Shown: positions 1 through 12,535 of the stretch, piece after piece
Layout: every line of letters starts with the position of its first letter
Position numbering within the stretch: the stretch's first letter is position 1
Notes under the pieces: generated by a model
Told to the model about the DNA's origin: nothing
Database searches by the model: none
The model's input: only the letters and a program-made list of their open reading frames with translations
From: Takakia lepidozioides
Taxonomy: Eukaryota > Streptophyta > Takakiopsida > Takakiales > Takakiaceae
Assembly (NCBI GenBank): GCA_030704615.1
Contig: CM060733.1
Coordinates: 45,258,001 to 45,322,000, forward strand
Length of the DNA: 64,000 bases
Direction of reading: 5' to 3'
Translations under genes and position numbers: made by a program

Positions 1-24
1 CGCGGAAATAGGCCCTGTATGTAT

Positions 25-42
25 GCTGACGTGGCGTGAGCC
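25..42. repeat. Left terminal inverted repeat core of A1
   Basis: GCTGACGTGGCGTGAGCC here is the exact reverse complement of 7382-7399. The flanking 100 bases repeat the word GGCTCAC, as does the right end. Confidence 0.7.
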
Positions 43-76
43 TGTGCTGGGCTCACGGTTTCCTAGGCTCATAGGC

Positions 77-2612
77 TCACGCCTCCGGGCTCACAGAATA
101 GCACCCCCCCTTGCCATAGTGAGATTTGATCTGCTGAAGGAACTCAACACCAAGTCCAGGATCTACTATTCTAAGCTGCTTTCCGAAGGCGGACATCAGT
201 TTGATTTTGCGCATTTCAAACTCCTTCTTTATTGTTGCTTCCACACCCTTTGATGTCCTAAGTTCCTCTGGTGTTGTGCGGTAATATTCGGATTTTCCCT
301 TCTTAGCTGCCTCTGCCAGTTCTTGCTGCATTGATTAAAATAAGGATTAGTACCGAACGAAATACAAACATGTATTCAGAAAGTCAACTGAGTAGAGGCT
401 CAGGTTTACCGCATCCATGTACTCCAGAAACGCCTCTCGAGTCAAAGAATATCAAGTGCCTGCAACTCTTCCTGTTTCGCACTTCTTGATTATATTGGGG
501 TGGAGTACTGTGCGAAAATCATCCAGCTTCATGAGACCAATCCTCTGAATTCGGAACAGTGTGTGACCAAGCTTGTTGTCACATGCGATTTCTCTGTCGA
601 TATGCAAAAACATTGGAAACAATGCATTCGTTAACAATGTTTTTTTAGGGATTAACTAGACACTGCAGAGGGATTGGAGTCTCTAGGATGACTTACTTGT
701 TCACGTCGTGCATAGCTGTAAGAAGCCTAGCGATGTCGTTCCGAGGATCCAAAACCATTGCCTCCACAGCAACATGCTTGTCTTTGTCTTTCGCACGATG
801 TTTCTGAATGTATCCCATCCATGCCAGCAATCGGTGGTTGCCGTCCCAGACGTAGAACATGCGGTTGCAGAATTGTTGGGTGTTCTTTCCCATCATGAGG
901 CCCAGCTCAAACTCCTCATGAGCATCCTTCCAACACTCATCCCAGGTATCTCTGATCTCAGGAGACATTACTGTGCTTTTCCCATTTGTATCCGTCAGTG
1001 ACACATAAAAAACTTGTGCACCAAGTCTATATCCATGCACGAAATCACTCTCCAATTTTGTTATGTCATGGGAAAGAGGTGGGCGCACAACAGGCATAGA
1101 TATCATCCGGCATAGTGGGATGTCCAGACGCCCTCCCGAGACGAGCATGTCCCTTATAACCTCCTGAGAGTTTACCTTCTGGAATGACATGAGTTCTTTC
1201 ACCTTGTCAAGGTAGTGCACTTCAGATTCATCTGCTCCATCGCTATTCTCAGAGCTTTTGCCAGACTCGTCCCCATCTCCAGATCCTTTTCCCTCTGTTC
1301 CTGTATGCTTGACTTCACAGTTTTCTGCACGATGCCATTCAAATCTAACTGTGAGTAATGTGCAAATAGTGAACTGCGGTAACGACCATCACTCTGTCTC
1401 GTCTCAACTCACAATGAATGGTGTCAAACAAATTCAGAACCATCTACACAAGCAAAGCTGATCCAAATGAATGCAAAACAAAACACTATGATTCTATGGA
1501 AACATGAGCAGAAAGGTTTTGGGCATTAGCAAACGACGTTAACGACAATCACAAAACAGTGGGACCTGTCGGATCGGTATGGTGCAATGACATATATGTC
1601 TAAGTGATTGGCGGCAACGACACTCAGTATAATTTAGGACAGACAGTAAGTGCAGATAATTCACATAGACTCCATTGTGATCAACGTCGCAAGCAATCAC
1701 TGGTTCTTGTCTATGTCGAGAGTACATTCCAATCGATACTCTACCTGAACCTACAGTATGGTCTCAAAATCTTTGATTGGCGGTACCGCCTTTCCACTTC
1801 TCTATCTGTTCAACCTCAAACAAAGAAAATGCATTGCAAAACAATATGACTGAATATGCCGACCCTCACTCTCTCTTCAAGCAGATAGTTACATAAATCT
1901 CATGAGGAGAATCGAATGGCGTTAACGATGCTCGCACTTCAATAGACTTCAATCAGTGGTTCCTGCTAAAGAAAAGAAGATGAAGGACTGCTTCAAAAGC
2001 AATCAGACAGACTGTATGATCTGAACAACAGTGAATGACGATACCGCCAGTCACCCACTCATGGTGTGGAAAACCCTTAACAGAGGAGTAAAAGCAAATC
2101 ACCATTGTTTCATGGTGATGGTCGGTAGCGACAATCCCTTTCTAGGACATTGCACTCAATCTCTTAGCAGATCTTCAACCATGAAATGGAAGGTAGAGAA
2201 CACTTACGGGCGCCTTCTTGGGTTTTGAAATTGGATCCCCTTCTGCAGCTTTCCTCTTCCCTCTCACATCTGCTGGATTTTTTGTCTGCTCTAGGGTTTG
2301 GGGACCTTCTCCCGGTTCAACGTTCCCCGGACTTCCACCTCCTTCAATCTCCCTGCAAATTATCTCGGCATCCACGGGCTTGTTTCCAACGCTCACTGTT
2401 ATCGCCGACTGTTTCACTCCCGCAGCCTCATTGTCGGTCTGCTCTTGTGATTCACTCTCCGCGTTCACCTGCTGTCTTGGCCCTGTGTTCTCCAACAAAC
2501 GACGCCTTGTCATTTGCTCCCTTGCTCTGCGTCTCTCTCTAAGGGATGTAAAATAAAGAGACTTCCTTCTCTTTCGTATTGTAGAAGGAACCCTCTCCAG
2601 CTTGACTACCAC
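77..2612 (-). CDS. Accessory gene of element A1, D-G-N-H-R motif protein (spliced)
   Basis: This is a multi-exon gene on the minus strand, divergent from the transposase. The first clear exon (about 2612-2208) is basic and nuclear-protein-like (IRKRRKS, RGKRKAAEGD), ending at a good donor CCC|GTAAGTG. The largest exon (1324-697) follows a TGCAG acceptor: an acidic Ser/Gly/Asp linker, then a globular part with VWDGNHRLLAWMGYI and LDPRNDIARLL, ending at AA|GTAAGTC. Further open segments at about 637-460 and 331-77 continue in the same direction and run into the terminal repeat. The D-G-N-H-R-L signature recalls ParB/sulfiredoxin-fold domains. That is inference from the motif alone; I do not recognise the whole protein. 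The exact start is unclear: the leftmost frame has GTG but no nearby in-frame ATG. The 5' part recurs in A2, where the LTR at 16317 cuts it. Confidence 0.5.
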
Positions 2613-3373
2613 TCTCCCTCTAAGTGCGAAAACTAGAAAGACAAAGCGACTCTCAATTTCTTACGGGATTGCGTGCGTTGTGGATTGTCTTTAGAAGCAT
2701 CAGATTCCCTCTCGCGTGACCGTTACACATAGTCGTTCCCTTATTGGTGCACCTACCTGCAATTAGTGTACAGCTGTTCGTATTCAATATAGATATCGAT
2801 GTCTAACGTGTATCTCCCAAAATAAACGGCGCGTTGTTTATTAGAACGGTTTCAATAAATTAAAATAACAGAGAATCTCATATATCTTAGCGCACAATCT
2901 TAGACAAATATATGTAAATGAACGAGTGTTTGATAACAATTTTTTTGATATCATACACATTCATCCTTGTTAGCCAACCCCACGTTCGTTTCACAGTTTG
3001 AACTTTCCAAGTGCGCATATCATTGGTAGTACTATAAAGATGCATTTACTTAATCTGCTATCCCACCCTCAGATCCTGTGGCATGCTTCCAGGAAGTTGG
3101 CTTGTTGTTGTGTTTATTGATGAGGTTCTGATTAAAGGTTTAACAGCTGCCAACATTGCTCCTAGGGATGCTCTGACCACAGGGCCCACATAAAAAGTAA
3201 TTAAAATGGACGGCTGCATGTCTGGAAGGAATAACAGAATATGCACAGTCGTCGTGTGAGCTTCCTCCGCGATATTCTCTGCTCATTCTTCAACAATGTT
3301 CTTGAGACCTCAGTCAACAGATTTACAATGAAGGTCTACGATAGCAAGGCATCTACGTACGTGAGGAGGGAAG
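2613..3373. promoter_or_regulatory. Shared upstream region between the divergent A1 genes
   Basis: This 760-base AT-rich stretch separates the starts of the two divergent A1 genes and holds no convincing ORF. It is conserved almost base for base, inverted, at about 15487-16270 in A2. It therefore likely carries both promoters, though no individual element is assigned. Confidence 0.45.
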
Positions 3374-6300
3374 ATGGCTTCCTCTGAAGCGGAGTTCTTC
3401 TCTGAAGACAAACCAGTCCCGTTCTCCCAGGAAGTCCTTGACAATGGATTTGCAATTGTTCTAGAACATGTCTTGGCTACCCGTTTTCAACTTCAGAATG
3501 GCTCCATATTTTTGGAGGTACGATTTGAAAATGAAGTTGTTGAAATATTCTTTCCAAAACCGTGAGACGGCTCATGTCAGCCAGTGGAGAGTGCGCCCTG
3601 GTTGATACAGAGTATTTGGAGAGCATCGGCGAAAGTCCATTGCATCATATGTGACGCCCGGGACTGCTGCTTCGGTCGTTGAAGACAAGAGGGAGGTGGT
3701 GGTGAAAAAAGAACAGACGTCCTCCACTCCAATCGTTGAGCTTTCGGATTCGTCCGATGATGACATAGGTGAAATTCCAAATCCAGTCCTTCCTACTGTA
3801 GTTGGAGAAGCAGATGAAGAAGATATTTGTAGTGTCATTCCAAAACTACGTGCGATGGGAGGAATGGCAGGTTTCAAAAGTGAATTGCGAGGAATTGATT
3901 TGGGAATCTTTGAAGCAGGTGCCTGTGAAGTTCTTGCCAGAGACTTTTGATGGCGATATCTTATTCGAGCTGACTCCTCCTCTGCGAGATGGAGGTGTAA
4001 CAATCATGATGCATGGAATGGACAAGAAACACGACGGGCACCCGTGGTGCAGAACAAAAACATCCAATATTCAAAATGATGACAAGCTTGTTTTCAGGAG
4101 AACAGTTTGCAATGGACACCTTAGGTGTGATAATTTGAATTACAGACACTTTCTTCAGTCTGGGGTTCATAATCAAAGCGAGTGGGAGGGTCTGGCGGAA
4201 AATCCATTTCAGCCTGGGACTGCCCCACCATCGGCAAACACTTTCGTCTGCAAATTCTGCAAACTTGTGCCATCCTGCTTGGCGTTGTGCGGAGTAAGAA
4301 TGTACTGTGTTGTCCACCGTTTGAAAACAATGACAAGAGCTTGTGTGCATTTCGGATTCCATAACCATCTTGTCTCGAAGGGGGATTATAGGGAAAGTGT
4401 TGAGACAGTATCGAGGTTGATTAAACAGGAGTACGGGAGAAACCCATCCGCAACAACATCTGCAATTGCTCTTGGCGCAAGCAAGTCCTTCTTGGAAAGC
4501 CATATTTTGAGTGAAGGGGATTCTGTGGGGACTAAACTTGACGGTGCAGCATTGGACCTGGTCATGGATTATTTCTCCACTTGGAGTTCACCTAACATTC
4601 CGCATCAGATCAATGCATTAAGAATGGGCTCTGGTATCAGAGGCTACATAGACAACATTTTGGAGTTGAAACGACTGAGCAAGTACGACTACATCCAAGA
4701 CAATGTATTCCCAGGTCAAGGTGTCATCAAAGTTTTTCTTTTCAAAATGTTGACTGTTTGGGAGGGTAGTGGGGTTAGCCTCGTGAAGCGGATGTAGAAG
4801 ACTGGGGACTTGCAGAACTGTTTTCTTATGTTTGATCATGTGAAACGAGTGAAGGATTGGACGACAATGGCTTGTCATGTCTACAATCCAGTGTACCAAC
4901 GAGTTATGACATTGCAGTTTGTGACATGCAATCCAAGGATAGGGAATCCCAGAAGCTCGTGTAGAATTCCCTGATACGTGTCATGGGCTGCCATGGGCTG
5001 CCATCTCCAAAGTCGCAGGTTTCATGGCGGATAGTGCTCAAGCGAATTTCAATGCTGTTCGAATTGTCTTCGGATCGGGCGACCCAAAAGTGCCAATGCG
5101 AGGAAGAGAGCGTACATGTCTATTCCATTGGACACAATCTCTGGAGAAACATACAAAGTCGGACATCAAACCAGAGATGTAGACTCAACACCAAAAATTG
5201 TGCAAAGAGTACAAAGATGCTAGAACAATGAAGGAGGCGGACACTTTGTTCTTGACAATTCGTGCCTGGTGGTTCTCTTTTGGAGTTGCATCACTTGAGA
5301 GTATGAGAGCATTGGAAGATTGGCTGGCGTTCTCGCACTTCCGGCATAGACAGTGGGGAACAGCCATGGCAGTGGTACGAGGCTTATATTTCTTGCTTTA
5401 TTCATACATTTACTTTCCATTTTATTGTCTCCTTGCTTTTTTTATGTTGTTTCTTGTTCACTGTTTTGAAGTGTGGTTCTCCATTTTGCAGAACATGTCC
5501 ATTGAGGAAATGGCGGACATGCCATCTTGTAATTTGGTAGAGACTGTGCACAACACATGGTTGCAGTAGTCTGGGAAACGAGGTCGGGATTTGTATGTGG
5601 CAACAACAGATGATTTGATACGTGCCTTCCAACAACAAACCCGATACCGTGATTTCTTGCGAGGTGGGGTTGGTGGCAAGGGTCCGGACAAATTGGAGTT
5701 GATGTTGCGTGCTGCAAACAGATCTGGGGATCCAATCAAGATAGCACAGGCAGTGAGCATGTATGCCCAAGAAACGCCACTTGTTTCTAGAGTTCCACAT
5801 CTTGAAGGGGAGGAGAGATTTAGAGGCAATTGAACACTCCACCTGGTTCGGATTCCGATTCGCATAGGGCAGACCGTGATAACTTCTCGAAGCCTTGTGT
5901 TCCCCTGCATGATAGCTCCATGTCCGGAACCTCCAACACGACGGCAAGCTCCAGCATCAAATGAAATGGTGCAGGAGAGAAACAACCCCCTTGATGTGCT
6001 TGAGTCGGCATGCCCCGACCACGTTTGGCACATAGAACGCACAAGTGTAGGGTCTCGTGTGAAATGTACAGCGATCGGGGCAACTAATTTCGAGAAGTGC
6101 ACTTCATCTATATCCAGAGGTGGTGCCCGAACTTCTGCTCTGACTTTCACGGGTTTGATGCGTCCATACGGTCAACCAGAAGCCAAGAACCACAAGTTCT
6201 GGTTCTACGCAGATGATTGTGCCAGATGTGTGCATGGAACTGTGCGTCCTTCCGTAGTGATGAAGCCATCTCCTCCAACCGTTTGGCCCGTGAAGGTGGG

Positions 6301-6870
6301 AACACATCTCACATTTCAGGAGATTGAAATGCTGGAGGAGGCAAGCTTTTCCCTTGCGAGACAACCCCAACTCCATGCATGTGCTACTACTTCTGCGTCC
6401 TCTCAGGTCCCCCCGGCAAATCCTGACTTGTGGCCAACCAAACGAGATGGAAAGCTCGTTCGGCGTTTCCCTCCAACCGCTGAACACTTTGGCAAAGTGT
6501 AGTCCGCAAGAATGCTCCAAGCTCGTGTTGGAAGCACCACGGAAGTGCCCGATCCAGGATATGGTCGGGTATTCACAATCATCACTTCCACATCTGCTAT
6601 TCATGACAGGACCTACGACATCACGGTTTCCAATTTCCCCAATTGCACATGTCCTGATTTGTGAATATGTTATCAACCAGTTTGGGCAAGAGAGGTAAAT
6701 TCATACCCTGCAAACATTTGTATTTCATATTTTTGAAGAGGATGGTTTGCGATCCCAAACGTGACAACTTCATTCACCAGGCCACTATGAGTTTCAACAA
6801 GGTCGATACTCTATTGCAGCGGGATACAACACATGGGTAGCATCAACTATGCAATGTGGTATGTGGACGA
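3374..6870 (+). pseudogene. MULE-like transposase of A1 (stops and frameshifts)
   Basis: Open segments run 3374-3565, 3651-3950, 3802-4797, 5198-5390, 5591-5833, 5876-6502 and 6504-6700, and align in order with the better preserved transposase B. The first part starts MASSEAEFFSEDKPV. A Cys/His region (CNGHLRC, CKFCK, then CVHFGFHNHLV) resembles the WRKY-GCM1/FLYWCH type of zinc finger often joined to MULE transposases. A catalytic-core-like region follows: FDHVKRVKDW, GFMAD near 5025 and a CLFHW (CxxH) motif near 5130. A SWIM finger (CTCPD, then PCKHLYFIFL) lies at about 6645-6730. An intron between about 5370 and 5491 sits where transposase B has one. TAG at 4795-4797, TAG near 5567 and several frame changes make this copy non-functional as read. 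Confidence 0.65.
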
Positions 6871-7381
6871 CCATGATTTGAAATGTGTAATTCACATCAA
6901 TTTGTCGGCGGTGCAATGATATGGCTTCCAACTATACTGAGTGAGCTCTAAGTGGCAATTTTTAAAAGCACATTTGTCATTGCACCGTTCGAAATCTACA
7001 TGTCTTGCTGTCGCTATGCATTGCAATCATTTTTTGAAGATGATCCTAACTCTCATTGTTATTTGAGGAGGGAGAAAGGTCTTCCCGTGGCAGCCTCTAT
7101 GGCGCACACTTTGTGAGGATATTTTCTCATCCTCGTAATTGTAAAAGTGAAACAAGCATTTGTAATTGCACAATGTTGGATGCTACAATTGTAGGCCTCA
7201 TGGTAGTCTTGATTGTATTCAGGCAAAATTCCCTTCATTAATTCCACGGTCATAGGACCATCCTCGGTTATAGGCGACGCATGTTAATGCTGACGTGGCA
7301 GATGACGAACAGTGCCACATCATCATTTGCCGCCACATCAACATGCTGACATGACGCTCACGCCACTTCAGCATGGGTGCA

Positions 7382-7399
7382 GGCTCACGCCACGTCAGC
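7382..7399. repeat. Right terminal inverted repeat core of A1
   Basis: Exact reverse complement of 25-42. The wider end, about 7280-7450, is rich in GCTCACGC and GCTGACGTGGC words in both orientations. Confidence 0.7.
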
Positions 7400-7455
7400 T
7401 GGCGTGAGCGTACGCTCGCGCGCTCACGCGCAAGGCTTACGCCATTGCGTCGTTG

Positions 7456-8243
7456 GGAATAGACATGTACGTTCTTTTTCTTGCATTGGCACTTTTGGGT
7501 CGCCTGATCCGAAGACAATTCGAACAGCATTGAAATTTGCTTGAGCACTATCCGTGTCGTGCGCATACGTATCGCTACACAACTACATCGCTGTCCAAAC
7601 TACACCACACATATATGCACAATAAAGTAGTCCACCACAATGATAAGAAAGCTAATGATACACTGTTCACACAAGAAACATGAAATCCATCAACATCACT
7701 CTTTAAGATAATAGTCGAGCCAGGGGCACCCCAAGCTATGGGGACTCCATCCCACAACAACCTATACCCCTACATAAGCACACTCAGATTCTAAGCATGA
7801 AGGAGCTCGGTCGCGCAGGCTCAACTCGAGAGAGATGAGTTGCGCGACTGACGCTCTCGTGAAGATAAGATGGTTCAGGTGTCAAGCTCAAACTTGACAC
7901 CTGAGTTAACACTTGAACTAAATCCAAGTGTTAAATACAAATAACTAGTTTTATTCTAGTTAGTTTCACACTGTGTTTATTTATCTTGACATCCGCCATG
8001 AAACCTGCGAAATTTGGAGATGGCACCCCATGGCAGCCCATGACACGTATCAGGGAATTCCACATGAGCTTCTGGGATTCCGTATCCTCGGATTGCATGT
8101 CACAAACTGCAATTGTCATAACTCGTTGGTACACCGGATCGTAGACATGACAAGCCATTGTCGTCCAATCCTTCACTCGTTTCACATGATCAAACATAAG
8201 AAAACAGTTATGCAAGTCCCCAGTCTTCTACATCCGCTTCACA
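7456..8243 (-). pseudogene. Transposase fragment of element A2 (inverted)
   Basis: Reverse complement matches the A1 transposase from about 4775 to 5125, covering the FDHVKRVKDW and GFMAD core. It is interrupted by a 437-base LTR at 7555-7991. The left edge abuts the A1 terminal repeat. It carries the same TAG (8228-8230) as A1 at 4795-4797. With 14290-16316 it makes one inverted copy, A2, split by element B. Confidence 0.7.
7555..7991 (-). mobile_element. Solo LTR in A2, related to the LTR at 16317
   Basis: The insertion interrupts the transposase frame exactly. ATCCG precedes it (7550-7554) and is repeated after it (7991-7995), and the uninterrupted A1 sequence has only one copy. The insert starts TGTCGTGCGC and ends TTGACA. 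Its reverse complement begins TGTCAAG, then GTGTGAAACTA, later TCTCGAGTTGAGCCT, and ends GCACGACA, a layout shared with the long LTR at 16317-18738. The target duplication is 4 or 5 bases depending on where the shared A is placed. Confidence 0.75.
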
Positions 8244-8455
8244 AGAGGTTAGCTATTTCATGAGCATGAGCGGCATGAGCGGAGTAGTAAGACAATCGGT
8301 TTTCATGAGCAGAAGTACAAATTTCGAAAATAAAAAACAATAAAAAACATTAATTTAATGCAATGTGTCAGGAAAAACAAATATATTATTCGGCCCCTTG
8401 AAGGGAAAATTGTAGTTTTGACAGTTGTGCTCATGATATTTCGTCTTCCGCTCAT

Positions 8456-8935
8456 GCCAATTCCCAGCGACATGTGCAAATATGGCGCCGAATTTCAGGG
8501 TAATAGGGTCCGTAACCTGAAAAAACGGCGACGTATTTCGCGGTAATAGGTCTCTCTGGCGAAAAATGGTGCCGAATTCCGCGGCTATAGGTTCCCTCAT
8601 GACAGGTAATTCGGCGCCATTTTTCCAGTGCATGTTCGGACTTAGCCAGTTTTCGGCGCAAAATAGGGAAATTCGGCACCATTTTTCCAGACACTGTACC
8701 AGTGCATGTTGGGACTTAGCCAGTTTTCGGCCCAAAAAAAGAGAAATTCGGCGCCATTTTTCCAGACACGGTACTAGTGCATGTTGGGACTTAGCCAGTT
8801 TTCGGCCCAATAAAGAGAAATTCGGCGCCATTTTCCCAGACACAGGTACTAGTGCATGTTGGGACTTAGCCAGTTTTCGGCCCCAAAAAGAGAAATTCGG
8901 CGCCATTTTTCCATAAATGGCCCCACAACTGCTTC
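8456..8935. repeat. Left tandem array of element B (75-bp period)
   Basis: The word AGTGCATGTTGGGACTTAGC recurs at about 8626, 8701, 8776 and 8851, an exact 75-base period, each followed by CAGTTTTCGGCCC and ATTCGGCGCCATTTT. Outer units (8484-8600) hold the GGCGCC core in the opposite orientation, so the array itself folds back near 8605. Confidence 0.85.
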
Positions 8936-9069
8936 TGTTGGATCTCAGTTTGAATGGAATATTGCCTCATTCCAGGAGTTTTGGGGTGCATTTCATTACA
9001 CTGCAAAAAAAAGTCTGATACAACAAAATGCAATTGAAAATATCCATATGGAGGATTCCCTTTGCCCCA

Positions 9070-12000
9070 TCAATGATTTCTGGAATCCCTAAGGAGGAGT
9101 TTGTGCAGCTCGTTCACGCTCAACGCCGGTGCATGAATAAAGTCATCAATAGTCACGTTCATCCTCAACCTCTTCAGGTAAATGTAATACAGATGCTTGC
9201 ACGGATAATACTTCGAACCCTTCTTTGCTTCCATCAACGAGAAGTCCGTACAATTGCATTTCGGCTCCACTCCAATCGTAATTGTGTATACATCGTCGCG
9301 TACAGCCGAGCCGGCCGTTGCCATCCGATACACACGCCCAAGACCGGGTGGGGGTACGTCCACGGAGCTCTGAATAGTGCAAGCCATCCCAAGAGCATTG
9401 GCAATCCGAGTCTCATTCAACTTGTTGGGAGGGTGTCGTCTCTTCACTCTTCCGAATCGCATTGTGGGATGTGCAGAATTGTCCAATCCGTCTCTACTGG
9501 ACGGAGCAGTCTGCAATGGCTGGGTCTGAGGAACCGGAAATGCGTGGGCCGGGATGTCTGTGTGTTGCACCATTCGAAATCCTGCTGCAGATAGAGCATC
9601 CGTCTCATTCTGAGAGAGGCTGCAACCCGGTGCAACAGCCAGACGCCCGGAGGCTCCGGCATTCCCTGAATCCCGTACTTGGGCTTGCCAAATACACAGG
9701 TCATTATGTCGTGCCTACAGAACCAAAATGTCTGCGTTGTGGCGTGAGCAAATGTGGGGGTCAAAAATCTGCCGTTGAAACAAGGTACAGGTACAGCACC
9801 GTGTGGGTTCCTCCGAATCATCTCACCACATCGTGCTCTCGTATCCACCCGGATGGCGCAACACTTCCCTCGAAATGCCGGCAATGTCCTCGCAATTCTC
9901 CACTGTGACTCCGACACTCTTGTCTCCACAATGGGAATGTTGTACTGCTTTAATACAGATGGCTCGTTATGTTGCCGGGGCACGCGCCCTGTGCTCAAAG
10001 GAGATGGCGATCTTGAACGTGCAGGACTTGCGGTGTTCGACGAGACCTCCTCGGGCAACATCACCGGACCACGAGGGAGCGTGCGAATATTCTTGTCAGC
10101 TCGCCATGAATCCTCTTCTCCGCCAGGTGCCTCGTCAAGTCTTCGTCTCACTGGACGGGTATGAACATCTCCTGCCAAATGTTGGCCTCTTCGCAGCAAT
10201 GGCGTGTCCCAAAGGCCCTTTCGCAAGGCCGCCGCCCACTTCCGAGGATTCTTCGATCTAGAGGCAGTCCGCATCAGCATTTCCTGCCTGTCCGGCCCCA
10301 AGCCCCACTGTTTCCCTTTCAAGAACTCGTTGTACCTGCATTGCTGCATAATTGACCTCACAATGTCCTCCGTTGTGGCAGTGAGGATGTCCACCAGATG
10401 CGCCGCAGAGGAGGCACGCCAGGAAGAGTGCACTGATTCGGCCATGTTTGTCGTGGGCATGTCGGTGTCGGAGTCGAGACACATTTCCTGCACAAGCACA
10501 TGTTGAGGTTACAAGCAAGTTACAAATATGGCCAAGAATAATATTCAACGGGACGCGAATTCGTGCAACTCACCTCCCGCATATAGTCGCCGAACTGGAG
10601 GAAACGATAATGCCACCATGCTAGCCAACTGACCATTGCTCCCTCGTCTGATTTCCTTATAGCACCTGACGATGTCCACCAAGCCCGTATACATGCAAAC
10701 TGTGTCTCTGCATCATCCAAGGTGGGAGCGCGTTTCCACGCAAGGCACATAGAACGGTGCTCCTCTTTGAAATCTGGCGCCACGAGCCTGGTTGTGTACT
10801 GCGAAAGGCTCTGCAAAAAATGGAACCCACAAGATCTCTCCTTGCCTTCCATGGGAACATTGGGGTCTTGCCTGTACACCCTTCGGATGGCAGCCCAATT
10901 TGCTTGTGCGTTGTCCGCCATGAAACCACGGAAATTCGGAGGGGGCAATCCCGCCTTGGCCATCTGTTCGTTTATTCCCTGCCAAAGAAGCATCTCCGAT
11001 TGTGTGTCCTCTCCTTTCATCTCACTAATAGCAATTGTCATTAGCATCCTGCAGTGGGTGTCGTAGACATGTGCACCCATTGTCATCCACTGGTGATTTG
11101 TAATTCGCTTGATATGGTCGAACATGACCCAACTGTTTGACAAGTCCCCACTTGTCATCCTGTCGACCAGTTCGACGCCGCTGCCAGGTCCACACGTGGA
11201 CATTTTGAATACGAAACAACGATCTGCCTCAGTCCCTTGTCCTGGAAACCTACTTCCATGAATGTAGTCATATCCACATCGTCGCTTCACCTCCAGAATG
11301 GAGTGCATATCCGAGCCACGCCCAATTTTCTGTTTGCATGAGACAATGTGGTTTCGGACATTCGGTGAACATACGTGGGACACCGACTCCAGCAATGCCT
11401 CCATTTCCTTCTCATCGAGAGGAACTCTATCGGAGCCGTCTTCCGACATAATTCTGGCCAATGCCATCTTATGGGCGGCTTGGAGCTGTATCTGTTTGGG
11501 TTTGGCACCCGGCCTCAACTTAACCTCCTCCTGAACGAGCTGCTCTGCCTCGTGGGCAGCCTCCCGCGAGTTCCCCCTCACCAATTTGTGACAATGGGAA
11601 CCAATGTGTATGCAAGCTCGGGTGAGGTCAGGGAAACGGTGCAACACATAGAACTGCTTGGCATTACAAACAGACATGTAGTGTGGTGGTTCTTTGCAAT
11701 GCGCACACTTAAATGTGGAGTTCGGAACCTTCTCCTGAGCTCGAAATGGTTGATGAGCTGTGCCTGTCCAATCGGTCTCGTTCCTGTGACCTCTGGATTT
11801 AAAGTGGAAGCAAGTTGGGGAGAAACACCGCAACGCGCCCGCACAAACAACGTAGCGCACCCGCACACCATCGAGCATCTTCATGCTGGTGGTTTTGGTA
11901 ACGCACCAAGGATGACCGCCATGTTTTCTATCCATATATGTCAACATTCCGGACGCCCTCGAGTAGTCTGCCCGAGGAGGGAACTCAAAGAAGATATTAC

Positions 12001-12535
12001 CGTCGACGTCGGCGGGAAGGCATGTAACCAATTTAATTGCGAACTTGCTGTAGTCCAGCCCGGCCAGCTCCGACCGGTGTCCCTCCAGGTGAAGCCCTCG
12101 CAGAATTTCAAGAATAGATCGAACTGCGGTGCTCGTGCTGGGAATATGACTCCCTCCTCCACTGACGTCCATTGAGGACTTGCCTGATCTCCAGGACGAC
12201 CTCGGAACTTCCATGACCTCGTCTGAGTCGGACAGGTTGTGAACAACCCGGTTCTCGCTCGTCTTCATGGATGGGTTTGGCTCTGGATGAGGGGACATCT
12301 GCCGGGTGATGGAGAAATATCTGTGCGTTCGATACCATCTGAAACCGGGGTCGGTTTTTTTGGAGGAGGAAAGGAAGGACTCAAACGGCGTTGTTGTCGA
12401 GAGTATTGTTGTGCTCCACGATGATTTCGGCGATGGCAGGGAATGGCGAGTTCCACCATCGGACAACGTCATATACAGGGCTGTTGGGGACTTCATTTGC
12501 CCGCCAAATGCACCTTCTATCCTGGCGCCTTCCAC
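9070..12535 (-). CDS. Transposase of element B (MULE-like, SWIM finger)
   Basis: Exon 1 (12535-10574) encodes about 650 residues and ends at GAG|GTGAGT. Exon 2 starts at 10487 after TGCAG. Order of domains: Ser-rich N-terminus; Cys/His finger (CAGALRC, CAHCK, CIHIGSHCHKLV) of WRKY-GCM1/FLYWCH appearance; a core with FDHIKRITNHQWM, GFMADNAQANWAAIRR and CGFHFLQSL (CxxH, as in MULE transposases); then HSSWRASSAAH and a C-terminal SWIM finger, CNCTDF...YYPCKHLYYIYL, at about 9225-9165. The exon 2 frame runs to 9444, but the SWIM part is in another frame from about 9573, so a short intron or a one-base shift is needed there. Architecture parallels transposase A1, which is a divergent relative. It is the best preserved transposase in the window. 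Confidence 0.7.

Larger units (their letters stand above)
1..7450. mobile_element. Element A1: two-gene MULE-like DNA transposon
   Basis: The interval is bounded by inverted GCTCACGC-rich ends. An 18-base segment at 25-42 is repeated as its exact reverse complement at 7382-7399. Inside are two divergent genes: a transposase-like gene on the plus strand from 3374 and an accessory gene on the minus strand from about 2612 down to 77. To the right, from about 7456, the sequence becomes an inverted fragment of the same family's transposase, so A1 appears to have inserted into another copy (A2). The left terminus may lie outside the window, so target-site duplication cannot be tested. MULE assignment rests on the transposase (CxxH motif, SWIM finger). 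The element is not intact, because the transposase has stops and frameshifts. Confidence 0.7.

Noticed and set aside
5402-6150. Overlapping minus-strand ORFs of 181 and 230 codons
   Set aside because: Antisense shadows of the decayed transposase A1.
11375-12175. 266-codon ORF on the plus strand
   Set aside because: It is antisense to transposase B, which has recognisable motifs.
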